64,000 bases of DNA, taken from positions 107,726,498-107,790,497 of the forward strand of contig JAKSZU010000004.1 in assembly GCA_026018925.1 (NCBI GenBank), given 5' to 3'. The stretch is from Tupaia tana. Its lineage: Eukaryota > Chordata > Mammalia > Scandentia > Tupaiidae. The notes under the pieces are model-generated. The model was given only the letters and a program-made list of their open reading frames with translations. It did no database searches and had not been told where the DNA came from. The translations under genes were made by a program, and so were the position numbers. This document shows, piece by piece, positions 21,470-32,299 of the stretch. Numbering within the stretch: the stretch's first letter is position 1; every line of letters starts with the position of its first letter.

Positions 21470-23690
21470 AATAATCACAGTGGCCTTGTTTGGAGCACAT
21501 GCTGTTGAGCCCACCTCTACCCTCCAGCTCTGCCACCACCTGCCCGCTGTTCACGTGCCTGTCTAGCCAATTCCAATGGTGCCAGTGATAAAGGCTGACT
21601 CATCTCTACTGGCTGAGTCATCACACTCGTTTGGTGACTTAGTGTTTCTTCTGCAGTGGTTGTTTTCTGGTGAGTTCTAACATGTGAGACAAAAATCTTC
21701 TCACTTCATGTTCCTCACAATGGCACATCTCATCCATCCTCCCCAGGCCTCATTATCTTTGACCTTCCAGTCTTTTTCATGTCAACCCCCTGACCAGACA
21801 GTCAGCTCATGAACTACTACCCAAGATACCATATACAGTATCCCCTTAATCAACTTTTTCTTGAAAATCACTATCTTTTTCCGGTGAGCACATGCATCCT
21901 ATAGCAAAACTTTAAAAAAAAAAAAGTACATAATTCTCCAATGCATATGACATGACCCTACTCTAGAACCTCAGGACAATAATTCTCCCACTGAGGGTTG
22001 CTATGAATTCAGTACTGCATCTATTCTCACCATGGATCTCTCCAACTCCATAACGTCTATCGCTGCTTCCTACATGATACTTACACTACAGACTGAATTT
22101 GTTGAAAAATCCTTTTCTAATTGAACCCCAACTCCTATCCATCCGTCTTCTCTATTACAAGATATATGGGTCAGAACAGTATTGCTAGGTATGAGATATA
22201 TTGCCTCTATAATCCAAATGGCCTGCAAAATACTATACTTCCTACTTTAAGATAAAGATTCAACATGCAGCAATGTGTCCTTTACTTTGTATGTGTACTC
22301 CAACACTAGACTAAATTCATAAAAACTAGACTAACGTAGCAGATCTTTGAGTCTTCATAGGGTTACTCTCCCACCGTTGGAGTACTTGTCTTATCAACTC
22401 CTCAAATGTAACAACCACCCCTTACTCATCCTACCCAAACAGCATTTCATCATGGATGAAATTAACCATTGTCATACTCTATGGGATAACTAGACATCCC
22501 AAAGGATGAGTTAGTCCCTATCTCCTTGGGCTACATTATGACAGGGCAGGAGCATTAACATAGTCCTGGGCTAAAACTGTAAAGGACTATTATGTTTGTG
22601 TTCATTCCAAATGACTGCCAACTGTTTCTGATCCTCCTTTCTAAAAAGAATAGAAAAGAAACCAATCACAAAATCAACAGCAGCATACCATACACTAATA
22701 CCCTTATTAATGTTTTCTACAGAAGATACCAAGACCAAAATAGTGGCTATGACCAGGATTACTTATTGGCTGAACTTGTGATAGTCTACAGTAATTCTCC
22801 AGGATCCATGTCATTTCTGCAGGGGCCAGAACCACAAATGAAGTAGAGATACAACAGAGTCCAAGACTCCTGCATCATTTAGATCTTTAATGTGACACTA
22901 ACTTCCACCATATCCCTCCTACCAGTAATATTACTTTTTATTGATTATTTTGGCTTGTGAAGGTGAGGAAGAAACAGTTTCTGAAGCTTCTGCTTATTCA
23001 TTCTCCCTATGATCACTCTTACTGCATAAGCCAAAAACCCAGGATAAGAATTACTCCAACTCTTAAGTATGTTGATTATAATTACAAACTTAGGGGCTGT
23101 CAAGATGACCACTCCATAAATCTGTAGACACGGTGGGTTCAGTGTTAGAGGCAATTTTTCTAGGACTCTGTTTATGACCTGACTACCATAAATTTGCACT
23201 CTTACAGAAGATCTTGATGACACATTGGGACCCTGAGTATCAATGTCAACACAGGTCCTATATTCAATAGTCCTCAAAATCTCTGGATATTTCTTCTTCC
23301 CCAGTGTACAGTCATCTGAGTAAATAGTCATTGGTCTCTGTAGGGGAGGATGGGACAATCACTTCAGTATGTACTTGTTGTAGAGATGCAGAGTCCTTCA
23401 ACCGAAGGACCCAGCCATCACTTCATTCAATAGATTCCAGATCTAATAATTTGCAGTCCAGAGGCTGAATAAGGATTTTTCTTAGCCCCTCTCATCCTCC
23501 TGACCCACCATTTTTACTTTCTATTCATTGTAGATGATGTTCAGCAGTAAACCCATTGGGTGTCCATCTATTTTGACCCTAGATATGTTATCCTCTATTA
23601 ACCATCTTCACAATTCTCTTCAGATAAAGAACTTTTGTCTTCCTCTTTCATCTTGCCAGTTATTGTGGTAATTATAGTCTCTGGGTCATA
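21470..23690 (-). mobile_element. Decayed ERV pol, ERV-L-like (antisense)
   Basis: Degenerate retroviral pol in antisense. The longest open piece (23,358 down to 22,945) contains CLQIYGVVILTAPKF and KSWSN, resembling the protease-to-RT part of ERV-L-type elements. Further along (about 22,530-22,350) fragments such as FIHDEMLF sit where the RT active-site box belongs; the catalytic aspartates are altered. 21,480-21,800 resembles the RNase H to integrase part. Frameshifts and stops occur throughout, so nothing is functional. The class assignment is inference. Confidence 0.6.
21876..21926 (+). mobile_element. SINE-A 3' tail fragment
   Basis: Only CCGGTGAGCACATGCATCC, TATAGCAAAACTTT and A12 remain: a 5'-truncated copy within the ERV pol. 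Confidence 0.8.
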
Positions 23691-23712
23691 TTCTTTTCTT
23701 TTCTCTTCTTTT

Positions 23713-23948
23713 TTAAGTTTATTTATTTATTTCTTCCTACCATGAGCAAGAGAGACAGAAGGAGAGAGAGAGAAACACAGAAAGTCCTGATGCCGTGATG
23801 CACCTCCAGCCTTCAGCCAGCCCCGGATCATAGACAAGCCTGTGCACAAAGTACTAAGAAAGGGTTCTGGACTTGAACTGGGACCTTCCCATGTGGGATT
23901 GCCTCACAGAATATCTCATTTTACCACTGCATAACTGTTCGGTCCCCT
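23713..23948 (-). mobile_element. SINE-C copy
   Basis: On the minus strand: head GGGGACCGAACAGTTATGCA, B-box variant AGTTCAAGTCC, a GGCTGGCTGAAGGCTGGAGG middle, CT stretch, and tail AGAAATAAATAAATAAAC. Confidence 0.85.
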
Positions 23949-23949
23949 G

Positions 23950-25140
23950 TAGCCAGTGATTTTCTACTAGTTAGGCACATCAACCCATTATTACAACACC
24001 TCCTGGCATTCGTGTGGTTATTAAATGAGTCTCCATATGTGCCTGTCTTTTCTACCATCACCTCTTACCATAGAGGAGAGCCACAGCTGAACTTCCTAGT
24101 GTCACTGGTGACCTTCTAACCAGCTCAGTCTTAATGATCTTTGAGAGCTGTGCAGTACTCCATGAAATATGATTCTCTGGTGGGTATCTGGCTTCACACA
24201 GTATATCCACTCCAACATCCATGCTTTCCTCAACCTCTTCTTGGGCATGTTCACTTTGTTTGTATATCCCATTGCTTTCTCTAGGTTTCCATAGGTCTGT
24301 CTTAGCAGTAACTGTGCCCTTCCCTCGGGTCTTTGTCAGGTATTAAATACCATGTCTTAAGAGAGTTCCCCCAAGCCAACAAAGTCTTGCTTATCAAATC
24401 TTATGTTTCAACTTCTTTTATCAAAAACCCTCAAAATTCAATCCCCAAATACATTTCTCCAGCTCCTGTCAGTGCATGCTAATGAATTTTTATCACTCTT
24501 TTGAGTTGTAATCTCTTTTCTCGCTCTTAGGCTCAGCTAGGTCATGCTAGCAGTTAACCCTAATTACTGGCATGACAGCCAAGAGAGGAAATGGGGTTAG
24601 CTCCTTGGGGGACCACATACTGCCTTGCAGAGAAGGTCTCTGCAGTAACTTTTCACGTGGAGGAAGCATTATTGCTTACTCCAGAAGATTGGTCCCCCTC
24701 TGCCAAAGCCCAAATCCCAGACATCCACCAAGATGGCCACATCCCACAGTTGGTGTTCTAGGTTTCCTTCACAAAGGCTCTGGCTTCATCTTAACAGACC
24801 TGCTTTGGCTGGCCTTTAAACACCTCCAGAGTTCTGTGACCCTATCAGATCTGAGTTCACTCCTCCTACTCTATGAGATAAGGACCTCATTATAGCCTAT
24901 GCTTCGACTTCAGCAGCCCACACTTTCTCATTATCTTATAAGACATCAACATAAGCTAGTAACCACCAGCCAGCCTTGCTGTCCTTGTAAGTGCTGCTCA
25001 TCACAGCTTTCAAATGAGTTCATCGACAAGGTCATTTCTCTGCACTGAAACTTTTTCTTAAAGTAAATACAGGTGAAATATTTAGCAATCGAGCTGCTAT
25101 TTAACACCTTGGCCTAGGACTATCCTTTTCCCACACACTA
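23950..25140 (-). mobile_element. Probable 5' internal part of the ERV
   Basis: Lies where gag and leader of the antisense ERV would be. No gag motif could be confirmed by eye and no ORF is retained. It could also be unrelated single-copy DNA. Confidence 0.3.
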
Positions 25141-25189
25141 CTCAGAATGGAAAACCTCCTTGCCAGCTGGGCAATGGGTGGCCCCATTC

Positions 25190-25461
25190 TTTTTTTTTTT
25201 TTCTTTTTTTGGAGAGGTTTTTGCTATAGGGCGTGTGCGCTCTCCAGACAGACAGACAGAGACAGAGAGATAGAAAGCAGGAAATCACCCCCCAGGGGGG
25301 ATGGCCACGCCGCAATCCCTTCTCCTCCATTCTCCTCTCGGGATCTTGGGCACGCACGCACACGCGCCCGGCGTGAGTTTAAACCGCCAGGTCCGGGACT
25401 CGAACCGCAGTCAACTACGTGGGAGTCCAGCGACATAGCCATTATGCTAACCGCTGGTCCC
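25190..25461 (-). mobile_element. SINE-A copy, young
   Basis: Near-consensus: antisense tail TTTTTTTGGAGAGG, TTTTTGCTATAGGGCGTG, palindrome CCCCCCAGGGGGG, intact B box in antisense (GGACTCGAACC), head ending ACCGCTGGTCCC. The flanks GTGGCCCCATTCTT and GATGGCCTCATTCTT are a TSD. Confidence 0.96.
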
Positions 25462-25474
25462 GATGGCCTCATTC

Positions 25475-25960
25475 TTAAATCCCATCTTACTGCCTGTTCT
25501 GTAATGCACTCCCAATACTGCTTTCATCAGCTCAGGCCCTTCAAGAAGCAGATACACAAGTGGTATCCTGTGAGCAAAATATATATTGGGGGGAATGCCT
25601 ATGAAGGGTAAAGGGTAAGGGTGCACATACGTGACACAGGACTCCCAGCTGTGGGTGGAGAGAGAGAAGAATTGGGTAAGGATTTCAAATGGAAGAGAAG
25701 TCATAGAAGATGGTGATAGGATATCACCACTGAAAGGTGTCCATTAGGAGACATTCCAGAAGGAATGACCTCATTCTAGTAGCCCGTCCTTGCTCACTCA
25801 TTGACTAGGGAGAGCTGGTGAGAAGCATTGCTTCAGAGTGAATACCTTAGTGGATCCAAAGGAGAAGCAACTGAAGAAGGCCAGTCAACCATGCTCTCTG
25901 CAGCAAGTCCTTTTGAAGGAAGATCTGAGCAGGACTTTTCCAAGAACTCCATCAGACAAT
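25475..25960 (-). mobile_element. Possible LTR remnant of the ERV
   Basis: TCATCAGCTCAGGCCCTTC, AAGAAGCAGATACACAAG and CAAAATATATATTGGGGGGA resemble ERV-L-type LTR sequence. The position, upstream of pol in antisense, fits a 5' LTR. The matching 3' LTR was not found. Boundaries are unclear. Confidence 0.35.
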
Positions 25961-27088
25961 ACCTTTCTTCTTTATCAATCCATTGAAGACCCATTAAAAT
26001 GCATGAAGAACTACTATCAATTGTTCTCCCTTGCAAGATCATTTTATAAAACATCACACTGTTGTCAGTTATACACAAAACTCATGCTCATGCAACATTT
26101 GAAAAGTCAGTGCTGGATTTATATAAAAGAATAAAATGACAGAGTTCATCCAAGTGCCTCTGAGTATTTTGTTAAAGCTCTGGCCTGTTTAGCCAAGCTA
26201 GCTAAAGCCTGGTGCCAAGTCCAACTGCCAGGATCAGATAGCCAATGGGCACTGTGTGATCAGTTCAGATAGCTATCTCACAGAGTCTGCCCTTGGGCAC
26301 CAGGGGCAAATGGGAAGAGGTTATAGCACAAACCTATCCCTTTAATCACACAGCTTGTTAGTGCCACACCAGGAGCAGAAATATCAGCATTCTCGTTCTG
26401 CGTATCTCTGCTTCTACAACTTACACGTAGGTACAGCAGTCTTGTACCCAACTCTTCTCTCAGTAAAAGATTTCACTGGTTTCATTAATAGAGACCAACA
26501 GGTAATCATACCAAGAAGCTTTATTTACACTTATCCTGCCTGGATTGAGAATGAATGTCTATCACATTGCCACCCACATCCCATGTCCACAAGGCGCTGG
26601 TCTGTGTGCAGCAGGCGTTCCCCAGTCCCACGGACGAAAAAATCATCCTCAGTCTGTGATGCTATCAGGCAGCCCTGACATGTCACCATGTGTTAATGAC
26701 CTCATTAGATTAGAACTTGTTCCAGGAAGCTTCATTTAAAGCGACTCATGATCGTCTCCATGTCCTTATTATGAAGAAATCTCAAAAGGAGCAGCCAGAA
26801 TCCGTTTGCTCAACAGAAGAGAGCAGAATGTGGCAGCTCCGACTCAGGCCCAATTCCTATGAGGCAACAGACACCACAAAAATTCATATTTAAACTGGTT
26901 AATAAGGTCAATATGACAGTCTATTCTCCATAACTGTGTGAGTTTCAAGTGCTCAGGAAGATAATACTCAATTAGCTAAACATTAACTAAAACAAAACAA
27001 AACAAAACAAAAAGCCCAAGGACTAAGCTGGCTTTCAAGCATAACTGAGTAATGGAACTCAGAGAACAAGCTCTCTCTGTTTTTCTCC
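25961..27088. other. Unclassified DNA
   Basis: No SINE-A. CACACAGCTTGTTAGTGCCA near 26,348 hints at an antisense MIR but is too weak to call. (AACAA)n-like run at 26,992-27,013. Confidence 0.4.
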
Positions 27089-27089
27089 C

Positions 27090-27112
27090 GCTCTCCTTCT
27101 CTCTCTCTCTCT

Positions 27113-27167
<55 letters not shown>

Positions 27168-27185
27168 CCCTCCCTCCCTCCTCCT
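27090..27185. repeat. (CT)n microsatellite
   Basis: About 75 bp of CT with TTCTC interruptions, ending CCCCCCTCCCTCCCTCC. Arg-Glu-rich minus-strand ORFs arise from this repeat. Confidence 0.92.
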
Positions 27186-27476
27186 CTGCATGGGTTTGAC
27201 TTTGAGGCCCATTTTTTCCATAGGGGGACAAAGAATACCTTGATGCTTATTGTTCCAAAGAAGAAAGAATGTCTCTCCCCCAAGGTCTGGCAAAGTCTCA
27301 GAAAAGCAACTGACAGGCTGATTAGGGGGCCACATGCCTGTCCCTGGACCAGTCGTGGCGGCCAGGGAGATGAAGTCCCGGGTGGTGTGGAGGGTGTGAG
27401 TCCTGCATACTGCCTGCATGACCCTGCACTTTTCCTCTCCTGGGACTGGACTTCCATCAGTTGGCAGGGATCTATG

Positions 27477-28013
27477 CCAAAATCAGTGCCACTTTCACCA
27501 CTGCTGCCACCACTACCTTTGCCACTACCAGAAGCACCATGATTGTGAATAACACAGTCACTGTCATCGTCAATACGAGGACCACCACTATCACTACCAC
27601 CACCCTGCGCCCATCACCACCACGATCACCACCACTTCTCCCACCAGCACTACCACTACACTGCCACATCCTCACTGCCACCACAACCACCACCAAAATC
27701 ACCACCAGCACCACCACTGCCAGTGCTGGGCCACCACCACCACCACCGTCACCGTTAGAATTATTAGCACCACAACCACCACCACCAAAATCACCACCAG
27801 CATCACCACTACCAGTACCATGCCACCACCACCATGATACACCACCATCACAACCACCACCACCATAATCACCACCTCCCTCACAACCATCATCATCGCC
27901 CCTACGCCCACCACCACTGAGCTCACCACCACCACCACCACCACCACCACAATCACCACCACCGGTCCTCCTACCAGGATTGTGCCCACAGCCATTAGCA
28001 ACACTGTGACCAC
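27477..28013. repeat. (CAC)n-like trinucleotide-rich block
   Basis: About 540 bp dominated by CAC/ACC triplets with TCA, GCC and ATC variants, giving poly-Thr, poly-Pro or poly-Val in different frames. Longest uninterrupted CAC run near 27,926-27,949. The strand asymmetry (C- and A-rich) is strong. Not a gene despite ORFs on both strands. Confidence 0.88.
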
Positions 28014-28065
28014 GCTATAACCATTTCACCACCACCACCCACCACTCCAAAAGGGTTGATTTTTT

Positions 28066-28327
28066 TTTTTTTTTTGGAGAGGTTTTCGCTATAGGGCGCG
28101 TGCACTTGCCAGACAGACAGAGAGAGACATAGAGACAGAAAGCGAGAAATCACCCCCCAGGGGGGATGGTCACGCCGCAATCCCTTCTCCTCCATTCTCC
28201 TCTCGGGATCTTGGGCACGCACGCACACGCGCCCGGCGTGAGATTTAAGCCACCGGGTCCTGGACGTGAACCGCGGTCGACTACGTGGGAGTCCAGCGAC
28301 GTAGCCATTACGCTAACTGCTAGTTCC
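28066..28327 (-). mobile_element. SINE-A copy, young
   Basis: Intact family structure; B box in antisense with one change (GGACGTGAACC). The TSD CCAAAAGGGTTGATTTTT is perfect (starts 28,047 and 28,328). Confidence 0.97.
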
Positions 28328-28451
28328 CCAAAAGGGTTGATTTTTAAGATGTCCTGGTATAAATATACCGAAAAGCACTTTGATTTTTTTTATTACTTTG
28401 AGATACAAGGTGGGCATGATGCTCTTTCAGGTTTCAAAAAACAGACATGGG

Positions 28452-28710
28452 GGGACCAGCAGTTAGTGTAATGGCTATGTCACTGGACTCCCATGTAGTC
28501 GACCGTGGTTCGAGTCCTGGACCCGGTGGCTTAAACTCACACCGGACGCGTGTGCATACGTGCCCAAGATCCTGAGAGAATAGAGGAGAAGGGATTGCGG
28601 CGTGACCATCCCCCCTGGGGGGTGATTTCTCACTTTCTGTCTCTCTCTCTCTCTGTCTCTCTGACGAGCGCACATGCCCTATAGCTAAAAACTTCTCAAA
28701 AAAAAAAGAA
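28452..28710 (+). mobile_element. SINE-A copy, first of a stacked pair
   Basis: Head GGGGACCAGCAGTTAGTGTA, perfect B box GGTTCGAGTCC, palindrome and CT tract, tail CCCTATAGCTAAAAAC. Flanked by AAAAAACAGACATG on both sides (near 28,436 and 28,716). Confidence 0.96.
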
Positions 28711-28728
28711 AAAAACAAAAAACAGACA

Positions 28729-28960
28729 TGGGACCAGCAGTTAGCGTAATGGCTATGTCACTGGGCTCCCATGTAGTCGACACGGTTCGAGTCCCAGGCC
28801 CGGCAGCTTAAACTCACACTGGGCACATGTGCGTGCGTGCCCACGATCCCAGGATGAGAATGGAGGAGAAGGGATCGTGGCATGGCCATTCCCCCTGGAG
28901 GGTGACTTCTCGCTTTTCCATCTCTCTTTCTCTGTCTTTCTGCAAAAACCTCTCCAAAGG

Positions 28961-29011
<51 letters not shown>
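28729..29011 (+). mobile_element. SINE-A copy, second of a stacked pair, A51 tail
   Basis: It begins directly after the downstream AAACAGACATG of the previous copy. B box GGTTCGAGTCC. It ends GCAAAAACCTCTCCAAAGG followed by an unbroken A run of about 51 (28,961-29,011), then ACAGCCAT. The long tail and intact boxes point to a recent insertion. Confidence 0.96.
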
Positions 29012-29012
<1 letters not shown>

Positions 29013-29149
29013 AGCCATAGTCAGGCACCCTGTCTTGACAGCAGTTTATAAAGATACACAGGGAAGTGAAGGAGCACAGAATTTTCCCTGATCATCCCTT
29101 CGGCTTCATGGAATTGGGATGTGGTTAACATTACAGAACACGTAACAGC

Positions 29150-29285
29150 TCTAAGATCCAAGAGTATCTCTCAGTGCCGGGTTGGTTGAAGCTGCAAGTG
29201 GATCGTGACATGAAGACTCTGCTGTGGGTGCTGTCTCCTCTGTCTCTGTCTCTCATGGAAGAAATAAATCAACTTAAAGATATAC
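29150..29285 (+). mobile_element. SINE-C 3' part
   Basis: CTCTGTCTCTGTCTCTCATGG followed by the family tail AAGAAATAAATCAACTTAAA; the head is not clear. Confidence 0.55.
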
Positions 29286-29297
29286 TCTAGATTTTTA

Positions 29298-29790
29298 AAA
29301 AGCCAGCCACAGTGGTGCAGCAGCACAGCCACACACCACAATGTTGGGGCCACCCAAGAAGTCTGCAGCCTGAAGCCTCCTGTACTCGTCAGGCACACAT
29401 ACATGCCTGTAATCCTGGATGGCTGGGACTAAGGGTAGGAGTATAGCATGACGACCCCCTTGGGGGGACCAGCAGTTGGCGTAACGGCTATGTGGCTGAA
29501 CTCCCATGTAGTCGACCATGACTCAAGTCCCAGACCCGGTGACTTAAACTCACACCAAGATTCCAAGAGGAGCATGGAGGAGAAGGGATTGCAGCGTGGC
29601 CATCCCCCTGGGGGATGATTTCTTGGTTTCTGTCTCTCTGTCTCTCTCTCTCTCTCTCTCTGTCTTTCTGATGAGCACACATGCTCTATAGCAAAAACCT
29701 CTCCAAAAAAAGACCCCACTGGGGTCTCTGTCTGTCTCTTTCTCTATCCCATCTCTTGAGGAAGAAATAAATACATTTTTAAAAATCTAA
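29298..29790 (+). mobile_element. 7SL-like chimeric SINE split by SINE-A
   Basis: 29,298-29,460 has a tRNA-like start (GCCAGCCACAGTGGTGCAGC) and then CATGCCTGTAATCCTGGATG, which matches the conserved 7SL/Alu GCCTGTAATCC motif. A SINE-A interrupts. The tail resumes at about 29,713 with CTCTGTCTGTCTCTTTC and GAAGAAATAAATACA. 7SL content is inference from short motifs. Confidence 0.55.
29464..29712 (+). mobile_element. SINE-A copy nested in a chimeric SINE
   Basis: Head GGGGACCAGCAGTTGGCGTA, shortened middle, palindrome CCCCCTGGGGG, CT tract, GCAAAAACCTCTCC. Flanks GACCCCCTTGGGG and GACCCCACTGGGG look like a TSD. Confidence 0.92.
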
Positions 29791-29796
29791 GACAGG

Positions 29797-29960
29797 GATG
29801 AGTAGGTGTGGTGGTTAAGGCACTGGACTCCCACATGGCCGACCACAACTCGAGTCCTAAACCTGGCAACTTGCTTTTGTGCTCTGCCCCCTCACCCCAT
29901 CTCTGTCTGGTGAGCACACATGCCTTGCAGCAAAATTTGAAAATAAATAAATAAAATAAA
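29797..29960 (+). mobile_element. Short SINE-A copy
   Basis: tRNA-like head with CTCGAGTCC in the B box, then CAACTTGCTTTTGTGC, short CT stretch, CCTTGCAGCAAAATTTG and AAATAAATAAAT tail. Confidence 0.85.
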
Positions 29961-30508
29961 ATAAATAAATTATTTTAAGAATCTAAGATAGGACTTTGTA
30001 AACTTTCAAGTATAATTACCCATGAAGTATTCATACGGCTCTGCAAGGGATTGGACATATCCGCTCATGTCTTGTGTGTGCCACCACACTGTGTGGGACA
30101 GAGTGAGTCCAGCTCTGTCACTCAGGAGCCGTGCACCCAGGGCACCTCCCTATGTCCCCAGAGCTAAGGTTATGTGGCTTCTGCAATGCTTCCGTTCACC
30201 TGGGCTGGTACCTCCTACTTCAGCAGATTCCATAATTGAACATATGTATACATAGTTAATACAGGTGTGGCAGGACAGGGGGAGCAAAAGCCAGGGCAAC
30301 GTCGATGTAAGACCTTGAAGTAGAGCAAAGGAGAATCCACGCCTCACCCTCTTCTAGATTCAGACAGTGTACCGTGACATGAGAAAGGCGTTGCTATTTC
30401 ATCTAGGTGGGAAGGGGAGACTCACTGATTTGGGTACTGGCCCTATGCAATATTTGGGACATACTTATACAAAAAAAAATTACTGTTAATCATTTGAAAT
30501 TCAAATTT
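29961..30508. other. Unclassified DNA
   Basis: GGACAGAGTGAGTCCAGCTC, CCATGTGGCTTCTGC-like phrases and a GC-rich middle around 30,060-30,230 could be a diverged SINE, but no head or tail is clear. Confidence 0.35.
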
Positions 30509-30509
30509 G

Positions 30510-30682
30510 GGGCTAGTAGACGGCATGGAAGTTAAGGCAACTGGATTCCACAGTTTAAGTCCTGGACCCAACAGCTTGAAAAACACACTGGGTGCATATG
30601 CATGCATGCCAAAAATCCTGTAAGAATAGAGAAGAAGGGATTGGGACTTGGCCGTCCCACTTGTGGGGTGTTTTCTCTCTAT

Positions 30683-30733
<51 letters not shown>

Positions 30734-30753
30734 TAGATAGATATCTCGCTATA

Positions 30754-30811
<58 letters not shown>

Positions 30812-30860
30812 GCACATACCATATGTAGGTGCACACACTCTATAGCAAAAAAAAAAAATG
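30510..30860 (+). mobile_element. SINE-A copy with two microsatellites
   Basis: Head GGGGCTAGTAGACGGCATGG, B-box region shortened (AGTTTAAGTCC), body AATAGAGAAGAAGGG. The CT tract is replaced by (TAGA)n and (TA)n arrays before CTCTATAGCAAAAAA. Confidence 0.9.
30682..30804. repeat. (TAGA)n and (TA)n microsatellites
   Basis: (ATAG)n about 64 bp at 30,682-30,745, then a short spacer, then (TA)n about 48 bp. Ile-Tyr-rich minus-strand ORFs come from this repeat. Confidence 0.95.
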
Positions 30861-30861
30861 G

Positions 30862-31325
30862 TTTAAAAGAAATGCAAATTTGACTGGGCAACCTGTATTT
30901 TTATTTGTTAAATCTGACGACCCTCGTGCACACACACACAGGCTGTTATGATGGCTTACTAGAGAAGAGTTTCCTATTCCTACAGCCACATTTTGAGTCA
31001 AATAGACCAAGCAGCTCCTTGCTCACAGAGCAAGCTTTGCACCAGGTCACCATCACACTGACGCATTGAACTGACGATTGGTGCCCGTGCCAGAGGAAGT
31101 CATGTACAAGTGCTCACTGTGTGGGGGAGCCTAGACGAGAACCCTGCCAATACAGCACTGTATACTGAAAATAAACCAGAAGATCTTGTTCTCTCCTAAA
31201 GGAACTGAAAAAATTAAACTAAAACAAACAACAACACCCCACAGAACAACTGCACAGTGGGTAGGGAAATAGAAAAGACAGGAAAGACAGCAGCTCAGCA
31301 GACGTGAGTAATTAGCCCGCCATGC
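30862..31325. other. Unclassified DNA
   Basis: A short CA run at about 30,930-30,940. No family or exon-like structure recognised. Confidence 0.4.
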
Positions 31326-31525
31326 TGGTCCGTGCTATTGAGACTGTGCTCTGTGGCTGGGACCACATGGAAGACCTGGTTTCCACTCCGGGTCCAGTCG
31401 AAAGGTTAGGCACAGTGGCATCTGCCGGTAGTCCCAGGAACTCAGAGAGAATGAGCCAGGAGAAGCTTGAGCTGGGGACTAGCCTGGGGAACACGATGAG
31501 ACACTGTCTTTTAAAAAGAGAAAGA
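31326..31525 (+). mobile_element. tRNA/7SL chimeric SINE
   Basis: 31,326-31,405 is tRNA-like with a B-box variant GGTTTCCACTCC. It is fused to a body resembling 7SL/Alu: GGCACAGTGGCATCTGCC, GTAGTCCCAGGAACTCAG, GAGCCAGGAGAAGCTTGAGC, CTAGCCTGGGGAACACGATG, AGACACTGTCTTTTAAAAAG. This order matches the Alu right part. Such chimeras are known from tree shrews and some rodents. Confidence 0.78.
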
Positions 31526-32040
31526 CACAATGCACAAAAGCCAAGTGATAGAAAGAAGAGAGGAGGTGAGGAAGCAATGCATTCGAGGTAGAAACAAATA
31601 CAGGCAGAGACAGGCGAAACCAAGTTCTTGGAACAATAGAATGTCAAGACTGAGGAGCAGCCGAGACCCAACTTTAAGGGCACAGATGCTAGAGATGCTC
31701 GTGGATCTTAGAGCTGCTCTTGGTTCTGTAATGGTTACCTACACCCCAACTCCACGAAGCTGACTGGGTGTTCAGGAAGAATGTTCTGTGCTTCTTCATT
31801 TCCCCGTGTCCTTTCCCAGCAGGAGAATCCTCGGTAGGAAGTGAGGGTCAATACACCAAGGACCGGCAACGAATCTTGTGCTACCCTGTGAGGGGTATAG
31901 TAGGACGGAAGGAAAACATACTTCACTGAAGCACAGAGGGAAATCATCTGTGCCCTGGAGTGACACCTTATGCTCATCGTTATTTCTAGCTTAGGAAATT
32001 AGTTCTGTTTTTGCTTCTTTGTTTGTGTTTTTGTTTTTGT
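31526..32040. other. Unclassified DNA
   Basis: No family recognised. (GTTTTT)n-like run at 32,020-32,050 leads into the next antisense SINE tail. Confidence 0.4.
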
Positions 32041-32044
32041 TTTT

Positions 32045-32155
32045 GTTTTGCTATAGGTCATGGTGTACTTGAGAGAGAGAGAGAAAGTGAGAAAGCTCTC
32101 CCTGGGGGATGGTCACGCTGCAATCCTTTCTCTTTCATTCTCTTCTCAGGATTTT

Positions 32156-32194
<39 letters not shown>

Positions 32195-32297
32195 CACACA
32201 GCATATTTTTCAGGCTGCTGGGTCTGGGACTCAAACCACACCATTAGCCGTGTGGAATCCTGCAGCCCTAACCACCACACCACGGACTGACCCAGGA
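32045..32297 (-). mobile_element. SINE-A copy with (CA)n
   Basis: Antisense tail TTTTGCTATAGGTCATGG, body GGGGGATGGTCACG, (CA)n at 32,158-32,192, antisense B box GGGACTCAAACC, head ending GGACTGACCC. Confidence 0.88.
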
Positions 32298-32299
32298 AA

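Noticed and set aside
22945-23358. 137-residue minus ORF as a host gene
   Set aside because: The content matches retroviral pol decay, not a host protein.
26976-27419. 147-residue minus-strand ORF with Arg-Glu repeats
   Set aside because: The repeat part is the (CT)n microsatellite in antisense; the rest has no domain.
27461-27868. 135-residue Thr/Pro-rich ORF
   Set aside because: It is a translation of the (CAC)n-like block; the opposite strand is also open, and there are no splice or start signals.
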